Shown here piece by piece: positions 35,132 through 44,728 of a stretch of DNA of 64,000 nt. The stretch is from contig LN874945.1 of NCBI GenBank assembly GCA_001282665.1, forward strand, positions 124,001-188,000, given 5' to 3'. Origin of the DNA: Clostridiales bacterium mt11 (GTDB lineage: Bacteria; Bacillota; Clostridia; Tissierellales; Tepidimicrobiaceae). Below the pieces are notes generated by a model. That model saw only the letters and a list, made by a program, of their open reading frames with translations. It was not told where the DNA came from and searched no databases. Made by a program: the position numbers and the translations under genes. Every line of letters begins with the position of its first letter. The first letter of the stretch is position 1.

Positions 35132-37111
35132 ATGAAGAGCATAAAAACAAAACTAATGGTCTATTTTTTTATTCTACTTTTAACAGCATCTATTTCTACA
35201 GGACTTGTTATATCCAAAGGAGCTAATAAAATCCTTACTAAAGAAGCAGAAGAAACACTAATAACTATGGCAACTGAAGGCTCAAAATTTGCAAGGAGTT
35301 GTATAGAATCTCAAATGCGAACCTTGGAAACTATTGTATCAATAGAAGATATTCAAGATATGGATTGGGAAATTCAGCAACCTATATTAAAGAGGCAAGT
35401 GAAAAATACGGGATTTCTCGATATAGGAATTGTTCATTTAGATGGAATCGTCTATTTTTCAGATGGAACAACTGAAAAATTAGGAGATGAAGAGTACATA
35501 AAAAAAGCTTTTAAAGGTGAATCTAATGTATCCGACTTATTGATTGACGGTGCAGCTGGTAAAACTACTCTAATGTATGTAGTTCCTATAAAAAAAGGAG
35601 ATAAAGTGGTAGGTGCATTAGTAGGTCGTGGTGATGGAGATTACATAAGCGATATTATAGTAGATATAGGGAAAGGTAAGGGAATGTATGCTTATATTGC
35701 CAATGGCGAAGGAAGGATAATCGGTCATTCCGATAAAAACATAGTGTTAAGTGGATATAATCCAATTGAGGAAGCAAAAAAAGATGAAAAGTTAGCAGCC
35801 TTAGCAGAAAAAAGGCTTATGGAGAAAACTGGAGTTGGTAAATATTTTTTTAATGGCAGTGAAATATATTCTGGATATACACCTATTGAAGGTACTGATT
35901 GGATATTTGTTATTAGTAGTGATACATCTAAAATATTAGAAGGTGCTTCAACATTAAGAAGAAAGATTATTATAGATGCAGCGACAAACATAATATGTGC
36001 AGTATTTTTTGTATACTTTATAGGTGATTCCTTTACAAGACCAATTATTAAAGGGATAAAACATTCAGAGGAAATAGCTAATTTTGATATATCGCAAAAC
36101 ATTCCTGAGACTTTTATGAAAAGAGAAGACGAAATTGGAATTTTAGCTAAGGCATTACAAGGCATTACAAATAATCTTAGGGATATTATTAGTGAAGTTA
36201 ACAAATCTTCAGAGCAGGTGGTAGCTACTTCAGAAGAATTGACAGCTACTACTCACGAAGCAGCTATTGCTGCAGGAGAAGTATCAAAAACAGCAGATGA
36301 AATATCAAAAGGTGCATTTGACCAAGCCCAACACACAGAGGAAGGTTCTACAAAGGCTATCTTATTAGGAGAGACTATTGAAAAAGAGATTGAATACAAG
36401 AGCGATTTAAACAATGCGTCAAACAAGGTAAGGAAAGTCATTAGGGAAGGCTTAGTAGAAATTGAGAATTTATCTAATATAATAGAAGAAAGCAACAATG
36501 CAGCAAAAGAAATTCACAATGTAATATTAAGAACAAATGATAGCTCCAATAAGATTGGACAGGCAAGTAATGTAATATCAGATATTGCAGAACAAACCAA
36601 TTTATTAGCTTTAAATGCAGCCATAGAAGCGGCAAGAGCAGGAGAATCAGGGAGAGGATTTGCAGTTGTAGCAGAGGAAATCAGAAAACTAGCAGAGCAG
36701 TCCTCAGCTTCTACAGAAAGTATCAATGAAATAGTTAGTGAATTACAAAATAACACTAAAAATGCTGTAAGAACAATTGAAAGAATATCTGATATAGTTA
36801 ATGAACAAACAAATAGTGTTGCTAGTAGTAAAGATAAATACATGTTAATATCAGAAGCAATGGAAGATACAGAAAGGGCAGTTAAACAGTTGAATATTTC
36901 AGGGGAAAAGATGGAAAATATGAAAAAGGATATACTCTCTACTCTAGAAAATCTCTCTGCTATAGCAGAAGAAAATTCTGCTTCTACTCAACAAGTAACA
37001 TCATCAATAGAAGAGCAGACTGCTTCTATGGAAGAAATAGCAAATGCTAGTGAAGACCTAGCAACTTTGGCACAGGACCTACAATTGATTATAAGGAAGT
37101 TTACAATCTAA
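35132..37111 (+). CDS. Methyl-accepting chemotaxis protein with Cache sensor
   Basis: A 659-residue chemoreceptor. Helix TM1 (about 8-28) is followed by an extracellular double-Cache region (about 35-275; GIVHLDGIVYFSDG and YAYIANGEGRIIGHSD are typical strands). TM2 (about 282-302) leads to a HAMP segment, then a long coiled-coil signalling domain. The conserved tip is IAEQTNLLALNAAIEAARAG (near 490-510), which binds CheA and CheW. Cache domains sense small molecules such as amino acids or carboxylates; the ligand is not evident. ATG 35132 follows TTGGAGGT. It is probably monocistronic. Confidence 0.93.
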   Translation: MKSIKTKLMVYFFILLLTASISTGLVISKGANKILTKEAEETLITMATEGSKFARSCIESQMRTLETIVSIEDIQDMDWEIQQPILKRQVKNTGFLDIGIVHLDGIVYFSDGTTEKLGDEEYIKKAFKGESNVSDLLIDGAAGKTTLMYVVPIKKGDKVVGALVGRGDGDYISDIIVDIGKGKGMYAYIANGEGRIIGHSDKNIVLSGYNPIEEAKKDEKLAALAEKRLMEKTGVGKYFFNGSEIYSGYTPIEGTDWIFVISSDTSKILEGASTLRRKIIIDAATNIICAVFFVYFIGDSFTRPIIKGIKHSEEIANFDISQNIPETFMKREDEIGILAKALQGITNNLRDIISEVNKSSEQVVATSEELTATTHEAAIAAGEVSKTADEISKGAFDQAQHTEEGSTKAILLGETIEKEIEYKSDLNNASNKVRKVIREGLVEIENLSNIIEESNNAAKEIHNVILRTNDSSNKIGQASNVISDIAEQTNLLALNAAIEAARAGESGRGFAVVAEEIRKLAEQSSASTESINEIVSELQNNTKNAVRTIERISDIVNEQTNSVASSKDKYMLISEAMEDTERAVKQLNISGEKMENMKKDILSTLENLSAIAEENSASTQQVTSSIEEQTASMEEIANASEDLATLAQDLQLIIRKFTI

Positions 37112-37187
37112 GGAAATAGCAGCACCTACGATTTGTATATTTTTATAGATTCTTAGGCAAACTATAAAAAAGAAAGGGGTTTTACAT

Positions 37188-37502
37188 ATGCCACTATTAG
37201 GAAATCCTTTTGTTGGAAATGTACCAAAACAATTATCTCCTGAGGAGTTGATTCAAGCAATCCGTGTGGATATAGCAGGAGAGTTAGAAGCTATAATAGG
37301 ATATGAGGCTCATGCTGCATCTACAAATGATGAAAGGGTAAAAAAGGTTTTATACCATATTGCTGATGAAGAAAAACAACATATAGGAGAATTGCTTCAG
37401 CTTCTATACATATTAAGTCCTAGCGAAGCAGAAAATGTACAAAAAGGAATACAAGCCGTTCAGCAGCAACAAAATTCCAATTTCCAGCAGCCTATGCAAT
37501 AA
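37188..37502 (+). CDS. Encapsulin-cargo-like ferritin (EncFtn type)
   Basis: A 104-residue four-helix-type half ferritin: LSPEELIQAIRVDIAGELEA then IIGYEAHAAS, and IADEEKQHIGELLQLL. The Glu (ELEAI), the His (YEAH) and the ExxH (DEEKQH) match the ferroxidase residues of the encapsulated-ferritin family, which needs dimerisation to complete an iron site. In characterised cases it is loaded into an encapsulin nanocompartment by a C-terminal tag. Here the tail QQQNSNFQQPMQ has no obvious tag, and no encapsulin gene lies within the window. It may act freely in iron storage or peroxide defence. ATG 37188 follows AAAGGGG. Confidence 0.72.
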   Translation: MPLLGNPFVGNVPKQLSPEELIQAIRVDIAGELEAIIGYEAHAASTNDERVKKVLYHIADEEKQHIGELLQLLYILSPSEAENVQKGIQAVQQQQNSNFQQPMQ

Positions 37503-37507
37503 TGGGC

Positions 37508-37537
37508 AGCCCCTCAAAGTTGAGGGGCTTTATTTTT
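37508..37537 (+). terminator. GC-rich terminator
   Basis: AGCCCCTCA (37508-37516) pairs with TGAGGGGCT (37521-37529), then TTTATTTTT. The following 37540-37958 has no gene that I can support and is AT-rich, as expected of the promoter region for the peptidase/Dpp operon. Confidence 0.8.
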
Positions 37538-37958
37538 ACTTACTAGGGGATAACCTATTGTCGTTAAAACATATAAATTGTCGAAAAGCGTTAAAATATA
37601 AACAAATCGAGAGAATTAAAGTATTAATGAGCTTTGACAATATTAATAGAGCAATCTCATATTTTACAAAATTTAATTTTTGTATTATAATCAAAATAAT
37701 CTTTAATTAAAATTTTTGTAGAATTATGTATATTAATGACTGTTTATGTAGAATAATGTAATATAGCTTAAATATTTATAAAATTTATTTATATTAAAAT
37801 ATTTTTAAAAACCAATTTATTGCAAAGATTATGTATAGCTAACGTTATATATAATCTTTATAATATATGAATATGAGAAAGGGGGCATCTTATAGACAAG
37901 CTTATTTGGATTAGGTTTTATAATTTTAAATTACTACAAATTAGGAGGTAGAGGATAA

Positions 37959-38999
37959 ATGGAAATTAAAGTAGATGAAGCTTATATTATGTCTTCTATG
38001 AAAGAATTAATCAACACACCAAGTCCTGTTGGATATTTTGAAGAATGTGAGCCACTTTTAGAAAGATATTTTAAAGAATTAGGGGTTGAAGCTACATATG
38101 ATAATAGACATACTGCCTATATAACTCTTGAGGGAGAAGATACTTCCAAAACAGTATGTGTAGGAGCTCATGTGGATACCATTGGGCTTGTAGTACATCA
38201 TATTGAAAAAGATGGTTCCCTTAAGGTTAAAAACATTGGAGGCAACAATTTACATAGTTTAGAACATGAAAAGATGTATGTAATAACTCAAGATGGACGT
38301 AAATATACAGGTTATTTAACTTGTGTATCCCATTCAGTTCATGTTTTTGATGATGCTAAGACATTACCTCGTGAAGAAGTAAATATGAGGGTATTACTAG
38401 ATGAAGATGTACAAAGCGATGAAGATGTGTTAAAGCTTGGAATAATGCATGGAGATGTTATATCAGCTGAACCACATTTTGAATATATGGAAAATGGAAG
38501 AATAAGAAGTAGATATATTGATGATAAAGCAGCTGTTGCTGCATCCCTTGCAACTATAAAATATCTAAAAGAAAATAATCTTAAACCAAAATATACAACA
38601 ATGTTTGCATTCCCTTATTACGAAGAACTAGGTTTTGGCGGCTCTTATGTTCCTAAAGAAGTATCAGAATACGTTGCACTTGATATAGGAGTTATTGGAC
38701 CTGAACACAGAGGAACTGAAAAAGATGTATCCATCGTTTCAAAAGATGTTAAGGGACCATATGACAGAGTTCTTACCAAGAGATTAGTAGAAAAAGCTGA
38801 AAAAATTGGAATTAAATATTCTGTAGAAGTTTTTAACCGATATAGCACAGATTCAATGGCTGCATTTGTTGCTGGAAATGATATTGCAGCAGGAGCATTT
38901 GGAATGACGGTTTATACCTCACACGGAGTAGAACGCACATTTGATAGCTCTATATTTAATACAGCAAAATTAACAATAGCATATGTATTAGATATTTAA
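37959..38999 (+). CDS. M42-family metallo-aminopeptidase
   Basis: A 346-residue peptidase of the M42 group (tetrahedral TET-like and PepA/FrvX proteins). GAHVDTIGLVVHHIEKDG carries the first zinc-binding His-Asp pair; a Glu pair lies in FPYYEELGFGG; the second metal Asp lies in RSRYIDDKAAVAA; and the late TSHGVERTFD has the final His. It removes N-terminal residues from short peptides. It is the first gene ahead of a complete peptide ABC transporter (44 bases upstream), so it may degrade the imported peptides. ATG 37959 follows AGGAGGT. Confidence 0.9.
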   Translation: MEIKVDEAYIMSSMKELINTPSPVGYFEECEPLLERYFKELGVEATYDNRHTAYITLEGEDTSKTVCVGAHVDTIGLVVHHIEKDGSLKVKNIGGNNLHSLEHEKMYVITQDGRKYTGYLTCVSHSVHVFDDAKTLPREEVNMRVLLDEDVQSDEDVLKLGIMHGDVISAEPHFEYMENGRIRSRYIDDKAAVAASLATIKYLKENNLKPKYTTMFAFPYYEELGFGGSYVPKEVSEYVALDIGVIGPEHRGTEKDVSIVSKDVKGPYDRVLTKRLVEKAEKIGIKYSVEVFNRYSTDSMAAFVAGNDIAAGAFGMTVYTSHGVERTFDSSIFNTAKLTIAYVLDI

Positions 39000-39043
39000 G
39001 ACTATAACTAAAAATTTATATTCAAATGAAGGGGGCATATAAA

Positions 39044-40609
39044 ATGAATAAGTTCAGTAAAAGGCTAGTAGCATCTTTAGTAGCTGGTGTAATGACCATT
39101 TCTCTTAGCGGATGTGGTAAAGAAGCTAAAAATACAGCCGATAATGCAGCAAATGAAAGCGGTATCATTAGAATTGCTTCAAAATCAGATTTAACATCAT
39201 TAGATCCACATAAGATGAATGATGTTGCTTCAGCACCAGCGGTTAGAAGTATATACGAGACACTTATTAAACTTAATCCTGAAACAAATGAATTTGAGCC
39301 ATATCTTGCAGAATCCTACGAATATGTTGAAGGTAGTGACAAGGATATAAGATTCAAGTTGCATGAAGGTGTTAAGTTCCATAACGGAAATCCTTTAACA
39401 TCTGAAGACGTTAAGTTCTCATTAGATAGACAACGTGATTCAGGAAATGTTGGACATCTTGTAGCGATAATAGATGATGTAGAAGTTATAGATGATTTGA
39501 CATTTATTATTCATTTAAAAGAACCAACTTCTACAATTTTTTCGTCACTATCCCATATGGGCTGTTCAATATTGGATAAAGAATATGTAGAGAAGATGGA
39601 TGCAGAAGGCAAAAGTCTTGATGAGGCTCCAATAGGAACTGGACCATTTGTATTCGATAGCTGGACTCTTGGAAGTGAATGGTCACTAAAGAAGAATCAA
39701 GATTATTGGAATGATAAATTTGAAGCACAATCAGAGGGATTAACTTGTAAAGTTATACCAGAAGAAACTTCAAGGACAGTTGCATTACAGGCAAACGAAA
39801 TAGATCTTTTGCTAAACGTTCCAAATGTTGATATTCAAAATATAAAAAAGGATGAAAATATTGATTTAGTAGAATATGAATCCACTGCCCTTGAATTTTT
39901 AGGATTAAACTGTAGTAAAGAACCATTTAACAATAAGGCACTTAGAGAAGCTGTAGCATATTGTATAAATCGTGACGACATTATACAGGTTCAATTTGAT
40001 GGACAAGCAGTGCCTTGTTATACATGTATAGGACCTGCAGCTATAGGTTATACAGATGATGTTGAAAAACGTGAATATAATATTGAAAAAGCAAAAGAAA
40101 AACTTCAAGAAGCTGGAATGGCAAATGGATTTAGCTTTACAATTTCTACAGTGGGAGATGTCAGAGCTCGTGCTTGTCAAGTTATTCAAGCAGCATGTAA
40201 AGAAGCAGGTATAGATGTTCAGATAGAAATGCTTGAAAAGTCAGCATACTACGACAAAATAGGAAATGGAGATCATGAAGCAGCATATACAGGTTGGAAT
40301 GCAAATGCTGAACCAGATAATACTTATCGTCCTCTTTTCAGTAGTGAAACAGCTGGTAAAGGTGGTTCAAATACTGCTTGTTTTAAGAGTGAAGAAATAG
40401 ATAAATTAATAGATGAAGGTTCAAAACTTATTGATAATGATGCTAAAGTTAAAAAATATGAAGAAGTAGCTAAAGTTGTGGCAAGAGAGTGTGCTGTAAT
40501 ACCTACATGTTCTGAAAAAGGATATATTGCTAAGAGTAAAAATGTAGATGGAATGGGCATATCTTCAATACAGATGCATGACTTTTTCGGATTACACATT
40601 GTTAAATAA
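39044..40609 (+). CDS. Peptide ABC transporter substrate-binding lipoprotein (DppA/OppA type)
   Basis: A lipoprotein of about 521 residues, with the signal ending in the lipobox SLSGC (Cys near residue 20). The SBP_bac_5 fold follows: ASKSDLTSLDPHKMNDV, then LHEGVKFHNGNPLTSEDVKF and GTGPFVFDSWTLG. It captures di- or oligopeptides outside the cell. The ATG at 39044 is chosen because GAAGGGGG lies about 10 bases upstream; the in-frame ATG at 39026 would contain that site. With the four genes after it, it forms a full importer. Confidence 0.92.
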   Translation: MNKFSKRLVASLVAGVMTISLSGCGKEAKNTADNAANESGIIRIASKSDLTSLDPHKMNDVASAPAVRSIYETLIKLNPETNEFEPYLAESYEYVEGSDKDIRFKLHEGVKFHNGNPLTSEDVKFSLDRQRDSGNVGHLVAIIDDVEVIDDLTFIIHLKEPTSTIFSSLSHMGCSILDKEYVEKMDAEGKSLDEAPIGTGPFVFDSWTLGSEWSLKKNQDYWNDKFEAQSEGLTCKVIPEETSRTVALQANEIDLLLNVPNVDIQNIKKDENIDLVEYESTALEFLGLNCSKEPFNNKALREAVAYCINRDDIIQVQFDGQAVPCYTCIGPAAIGYTDDVEKREYNIEKAKEKLQEAGMANGFSFTISTVGDVRARACQVIQAACKEAGIDVQIEMLEKSAYYDKIGNGDHEAAYTGWNANAEPDNTYRPLFSSETAGKGGSNTACFKSEEIDKLIDEGSKLIDNDAKVKKYEEVAKVVARECAVIPTCSEKGYIAKSKNVDGMGISSIQMHDFFGLHIVK

Positions 40610-40645
40610 TATCATATTATTTAACAGGGCATAGGAGGAGAAAAA

Positions 40646-41572
40646 ATGTACAAATATATCATAAAAAGGCTTGTCATGATGGTTCCAGTTATCATAGGAG
40701 TTACATTGATAATATTTTTGATAATGGCACTTTCTCCGGGAGATCCAGCAAGATTAGTACTTGGAGATATGGCACCCCAAGAATCTATTGATGCTTGGAG
40801 GACGCAGCATGGATTAGATGATCCATTGATGATTAGATACGCTAAATATATGAGGAATATGTTGCGAGGAGATTTGGGGACCTCATATGCAAATGGACGT
40901 AGTGTATCTACTGAAATAAGCAGTCGTTTTCCCCTAACATTTAAGCTGGCTGTAGTTGGTATGATCGTTGCGTTATTAATAGCATTACCATTAGGTACAA
41001 TTTCAGCTATTAAACAATACTCCATTATAGATGGCTTTGCCACTATAATAGGGATGCTTGGAATTGCAATGCCTTCATTTTGGATTGCTTTAATGATGAT
41101 ACTGGTATTTTCCCTTAAATTGGGGTGGCTTCCCTCAGGAGGAATTGGCGGATGGCAGAGTATGGTTATGCCTGCCATATCTATAGGATTTGGCTGTTGT
41201 GCAAATATAATGCGTGTTACACGTTCGTCAATGCTTGAAGTTATACGTACGGATTATATACGTACTGCAAAAGCCAAGGGAGTTAAAAAGATGGATATCA
41301 TTGGCAAGCATGCTCTAAGAAATGTTCTAATTCCCGTAATTACAGTTGCTGGGTTACAGTTTGGTTCCATGATGGGCGGTGCAGTTATAGCGGAAACCGT
41401 TTTCGCATGGCCCGGAGTAGGAACATATATGATAAGCAGTATAAAGGCTAAAGATGCACCAGCAGTTATGGGCTCAATTATATGTTTCTGTGTAGCATTT
41501 AGTGTTATAAATTTACTAGTTGACTTAATTTATGGCTTTATAGATCCTCGAATTAGAGCTAATTATAATTAG
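40646..41572 (+). CDS. dppB: Peptide ABC transporter permease 1 (DppB type)
   Basis: A 308-residue membrane protein with an N-terminal YIIKRLVMMVPVIIGVTLI helix and the family MALSPGDPAR segment, then six core helices. The coupling loop RVTRSSMLEVIRTDYIRTAKAKG (EAA motif) near 195 contacts the ATPases. With DppC it forms the translocation path for peptides. ATG 40646 follows AGGAGGAG. Confidence 0.93.
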   Translation: MYKYIIKRLVMMVPVIIGVTLIIFLIMALSPGDPARLVLGDMAPQESIDAWRTQHGLDDPLMIRYAKYMRNMLRGDLGTSYANGRSVSTEISSRFPLTFKLAVVGMIVALLIALPLGTISAIKQYSIIDGFATIIGMLGIAMPSFWIALMMILVFSLKLGWLPSGGIGGWQSMVMPAISIGFGCCANIMRVTRSSMLEVIRTDYIRTAKAKGVKKMDIIGKHALRNVLIPVITVAGLQFGSMMGGAVIAETVFAWPGVGTYMISSIKAKDAPAVMGSIICFCVAFSVINLLVDLIYGFIDPRIRANYN

Positions 41573-41582
41573 GAGGGTTAAT

Positions 41583-42473
41583 ATGAATACCAATAAAAGT
41601 ACTAAAGTTTTAACAGAATATAAGAAAAAAAGCCTCTGGAGTGAAACTTGGCATCGCCTTAAAAAAAGTAAGCTTGCAATGTTTGGGCTTGTTATATTAG
41701 TAGTTTTAATTGTCCTTTCATTAAGTGCAGGTATCATCTACGATTATGATACAGAAGTAATCAAAACCGATTATGCAAATGCACGCCAATGGCCTAGCTC
41801 TGAGCATTGGCTTGGCACAGATGAAATGGGTAGAGATGTTTTAGCAAGGTTGATTTATGGTTCAAGAGTTTCTCTAAAGGTTTCAATTATATCTATAAGC
41901 ATGGCATTAATTACTGGTGGGGCTTTAGGGGCTATAGCAGGATATTATGGCGGAAAAGTCGATAATATAATCATGAGAATTATGGATGTTTTCTTAGCAA
42001 TTCCTAATATGCTTTTAGCTATTGCAGTCGTTGCATCTTTAGGGCCTAGTGTATTTAACCTCATGTTGGCAATAGCTATTTCAAATGTGCCTCGTTTTGC
42101 ACGTATAGTAAGAGCAGCTGTACTTGGAGTAAAGGATCAGGAGTTTGTTGAAGCGGCAAGGGCATGTGGTGCTAAAAATTCCAGAATTATTTGTAAGGAA
42201 GTATTACCAAACTGTATGGCACCTATTATCGTACAAGGTTCCATAGCAATAGCATCTGCCATACTTGTTATAGCATCCCTTAGTTTTATAGGTCTTGGTG
42301 TACAACCTCCTAAACCAGAATGGGGATCAATGCTTGCGGGTGGAAGAACCTATATCCGTGATTCAAATTATCTTACTGTTTTTCCAGGACTTGCTATTGC
42401 ATTAACTTCACTTGCTATTAATCTATTAGGAGATGGATTGAGGGATGCTCTTGATCCAAAGTTGAAGCGATAG
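41583..42473 (+). CDS. dppC: Peptide ABC transporter permease 2 (DppC type)
   Basis: A 296-residue permease. An N-terminal cytoplasmic and first-helix segment (KLAMFGLVILVVLIVLSLSA) is followed by HWLGTDEMGRDVLARLIYG, a DppC hallmark, and by the EAA-type loop QEFVEAARACGAKNSRII. It pairs with DppB. ATG 41583 lies 10 bases after dppB, behind AGGAGGG, so the two are co-translated. Confidence 0.93.
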   Translation: MNTNKSTKVLTEYKKKSLWSETWHRLKKSKLAMFGLVILVVLIVLSLSAGIIYDYDTEVIKTDYANARQWPSSEHWLGTDEMGRDVLARLIYGSRVSLKVSIISISMALITGGALGAIAGYYGGKVDNIIMRIMDVFLAIPNMLLAIAVVASLGPSVFNLMLAIAISNVPRFARIVRAAVLGVKDQEFVEAARACGAKNSRIICKEVLPNCMAPIIVQGSIAIASAILVIASLSFIGLGVQPPKPEWGSMLAGGRTYIRDSNYLTVFPGLAIALTSLAINLLGDGLRDALDPKLKR

Positions 42474-42512
42474 CCACTGATTAATAGTATAAGGGATGAA
42501 AGGGAGGTAAAA

Positions 42513-43523
42513 ATGAGTAAAGCAGATTTTGTTCTTAATATTGAAAACTTAGCAGTAAATTATGAAACAGAAGATGGAACCGTAGAAGCGGTAAATGGGA
42601 TTGATATTAGTCTTAAAAAAGGGAAAACCCTTGGATTGGTAGGAGAAACAGGTGCAGGAAAAACAACTACTGCTTTATCCATATTAAGATTAGTACCAGA
42701 TCCACCTGGAGTTATAAAGAGCGGAAAAATAGAGCTTGAAGGCAAAAATATATTTGAATATACAGAAAAGGATATGGAACTTATTCGTGGAAATACAGTA
42801 TCTATGATATTCCAAGATCCTATGACATCTTTAAATCCTGTTTTAACAGTAGGAGATCAAATTGCTGAAGTTATAAAGATACATCAAAATCTTAGCAAAA
42901 ATGAATCCTATGAGAAAGCTAAAGAGATGCTTGAATTAGTAGGAATACCGGGAGATAGAGCAGGAGAATATCCACATCAATTTTCAGGTGGTATGAAACA
43001 ACGTGTTATTATTGCTATAGCGCTTGCTTGTAATCCTAAGGTGCTTATAGCAGATGAGCCTACAACAGCTCTTGATGTTACCATTCAAGCACAGGTACTT
43101 GAACTTATGAAACAATTAAGGGATAAATATGATACTTCGATGATCTTGATAACCCATGATTTGGGAGTCGTAGCTGAGATTTGTGATGAAGTATCTATAA
43201 TGTATGCAGGAAGCATTGTGGAACATGGTACATTAGAGGATATATTTGATGATTATCGTCATCCATATACTAAAGGCTTATTTGATTCATTACCTAAGAT
43301 ACAGAATAGGAATGAACCGTTGCGCCCTATACCAGGGCTTGTGCCTGATCCATCTAATTTGCCTACAGGGTGTCCTTTCCATCCAAGATGTGTTCATGCT
43401 AAGGAAATCTGTAAGACTAAATTTCCAGAGGTAACCCATATTAGTGATACACATTATGTTGCCTGTCTTGCTTTTGAAAAGGGCAGCGGAGTTAAAATAG
43501 ACAGGGGGGCAGACCATGAGTGA
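42513..43523 (+). CDS. dppD: Peptide ABC transporter ATPase (DppD type)
   Basis: A 336-residue ATPase: Walker A GETGAGKTT (about 45-53), signature FSGGMKQRVIIAIAL and Walker B VLIADEPTTALD. The C-terminal extension has four Cys (GCPFHPRC, CK, C) that in this group bind an iron-sulfur cluster or metal. It hydrolyses ATP with DppF. Its 3' end overlaps dppF by 8 bases. Confidence 0.93.
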   Translation: MSKADFVLNIENLAVNYETEDGTVEAVNGIDISLKKGKTLGLVGETGAGKTTTALSILRLVPDPPGVIKSGKIELEGKNIFEYTEKDMELIRGNTVSMIFQDPMTSLNPVLTVGDQIAEVIKIHQNLSKNESYEKAKEMLELVGIPGDRAGEYPHQFSGGMKQRVIIAIALACNPKVLIADEPTTALDVTIQAQVLELMKQLRDKYDTSMILITHDLGVVAEICDEVSIMYAGSIVEHGTLEDIFDDYRHPYTKGLFDSLPKIQNRNEPLRPIPGLVPDPSNLPTGCPFHPRCVHAKEICKTKFPEVTHISDTHYVACLAFEKGSGVKIDRGADHE

Positions 43524-44466
43524 AATATTGTTAGAAGTTAAAGATTTAAAAAAATATTTTAAAGTTAAAAATGGAATGCTTCATGCAGTAGATGGTTTAA
43601 GTTTTAAGATAGAAAAAGGTAAAACGTTAGGTATGGTTGGAGAATCAGGCTGTGGAAAGTCTACATCTGGACGTGCTATTCTTAGGCTTCATGAACCAAC
43701 ATCAGGTGAGGTATTGTTTGAAGGAAGGGATCTGGCAAAGCTTAATAAAGAAGAAATGCGTGATATGAGAAAGGAACTGCAAATTATATTTCAGGATCCA
43801 TTTGCATCCCTTAATCCAAGAAGAACGGTAAGTGAAATTATTGCAGATCCCCTTAATCTTCATAAGGTATATAAGACCAAAGAAGAAGTTCATAGTAAGG
43901 TGTTAGAGCTTATGGAAACTGTTGGACTAGCAGAAAGATTGGTTAATGCCTATCCTCATGAATTAGATGGTGGTAGAAGACAAAGGATTGGAATCGCAAG
44001 GGCATTGGCATTGGACCCTAAATTTATAGTCTGTGATGAGCCCGTATCAGCATTGGATGTATCTATACAGGCTCAAATTCTTAACCTTCTTAAACAATTA
44101 CAAAAAGATAGACAGCTTACGTATATATTTATTACCCATGATCTATCCGTTGTAAACTATTTTGCAGACGATATACTCGTTATGTATTTGGGAAAAATGG
44201 TGGAAAAGGCTTCCTCAGAAAAATTGTTTGAAAAGCCTATGCATCCATATACTAAGGCATTGCTTTCTGCAATACCTATTCCAAGTATACACAATCGTCC
44301 TAAACGTATATTACTTAAAGGGGAAATTAGTTCTCCTATAAATCCAAAACCAGGATGCAGGTTTGCAGCAAGATGTGAAAGTGCTAAAGATGAATGTTTC
44401 AATAAATCACCAGAGTTTTTAGAGATTGAACCAGAACATTTTGTAGCATGTCATCTGTATAAGTAA
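43516..44466 (+). CDS. dppF: Peptide ABC transporter ATPase (DppF type)
   Basis: A 316-residue partner of DppD: Walker A GESGCGKST (about 40-48), Walker B FIVCDEPVSALD and the C-terminal Cys motif GCRFAARC. The signature reads ELDGGRRQRIGIARAL: the usual LSGG is LDGG, losing the serine that contacts ATP. One of the two composite ATP sites in the DppD/DppF pair may therefore be weakened. It closes the peptide transporter operon before a strong terminator. Confidence 0.92.
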   Translation: MSEILLEVKDLKKYFKVKNGMLHAVDGLSFKIEKGKTLGMVGESGCGKSTSGRAILRLHEPTSGEVLFEGRDLAKLNKEEMRDMRKELQIIFQDPFASLNPRRTVSEIIADPLNLHKVYKTKEEVHSKVLELMETVGLAERLVNAYPHELDGGRRQRIGIARALALDPKFIVCDEPVSALDVSIQAQILNLLKQLQKDRQLTYIFITHDLSVVNYFADDILVMYLGKMVEKASSEKLFEKPMHPYTKALLSAIPIPSIHNRPKRILLKGEISSPINPKPGCRFAARCESAKDECFNKSPEFLEIEPEHFVACHLYK

Positions 44467-44467
44467 T

Positions 44468-44516
44468 AAAAAAGATACCAAGGGGGCAGGAACCTTGGCA
44501 TCTTTTTTTATTCTAT
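44468..44516 (+). terminator. Terminator, copy 1 of a 39-bp direct repeat
   Basis: AAGATACCAAGG pairs with CCTTGGCATCTT, followed by seven T. Positions 44478-44516 match 48342-48380 with one difference in 39 bases. The pair brackets the ECF/DUF169 gene set. Confidence 0.85.
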
Positions 44517-44728
44517 AGAGTCGTGAAAACTCCAACATCGAACATGGCTTTTAGAGTGGTTTTAAATCATTACCTTAATTTTACTATAGATAAAGCTTAT
44601 ATTTATATTTTAACTTATGCAAAGTTTCTATATGAACTGGTTTATACTTGACTGCTTTTACAATCTAATGCTATACTTCTCTAGTAATTATGTAATAAAT
44701 GTTCATATTAAAAAGGAGTGTCACAACG

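Noticed and set aside
37435..37710. Forward open frame across the ferritin terminator
   Set aside because: It starts inside the ferritin gene in another frame, crosses a strong terminator hairpin, and has the composition of non-coding AT-rich DNA.
44516..44728. TPP riboswitch before the YkoE-type gene
   Set aside because: The conserved CTGAGA and related blocks of the thiamine-pyrophosphate riboswitch are absent.
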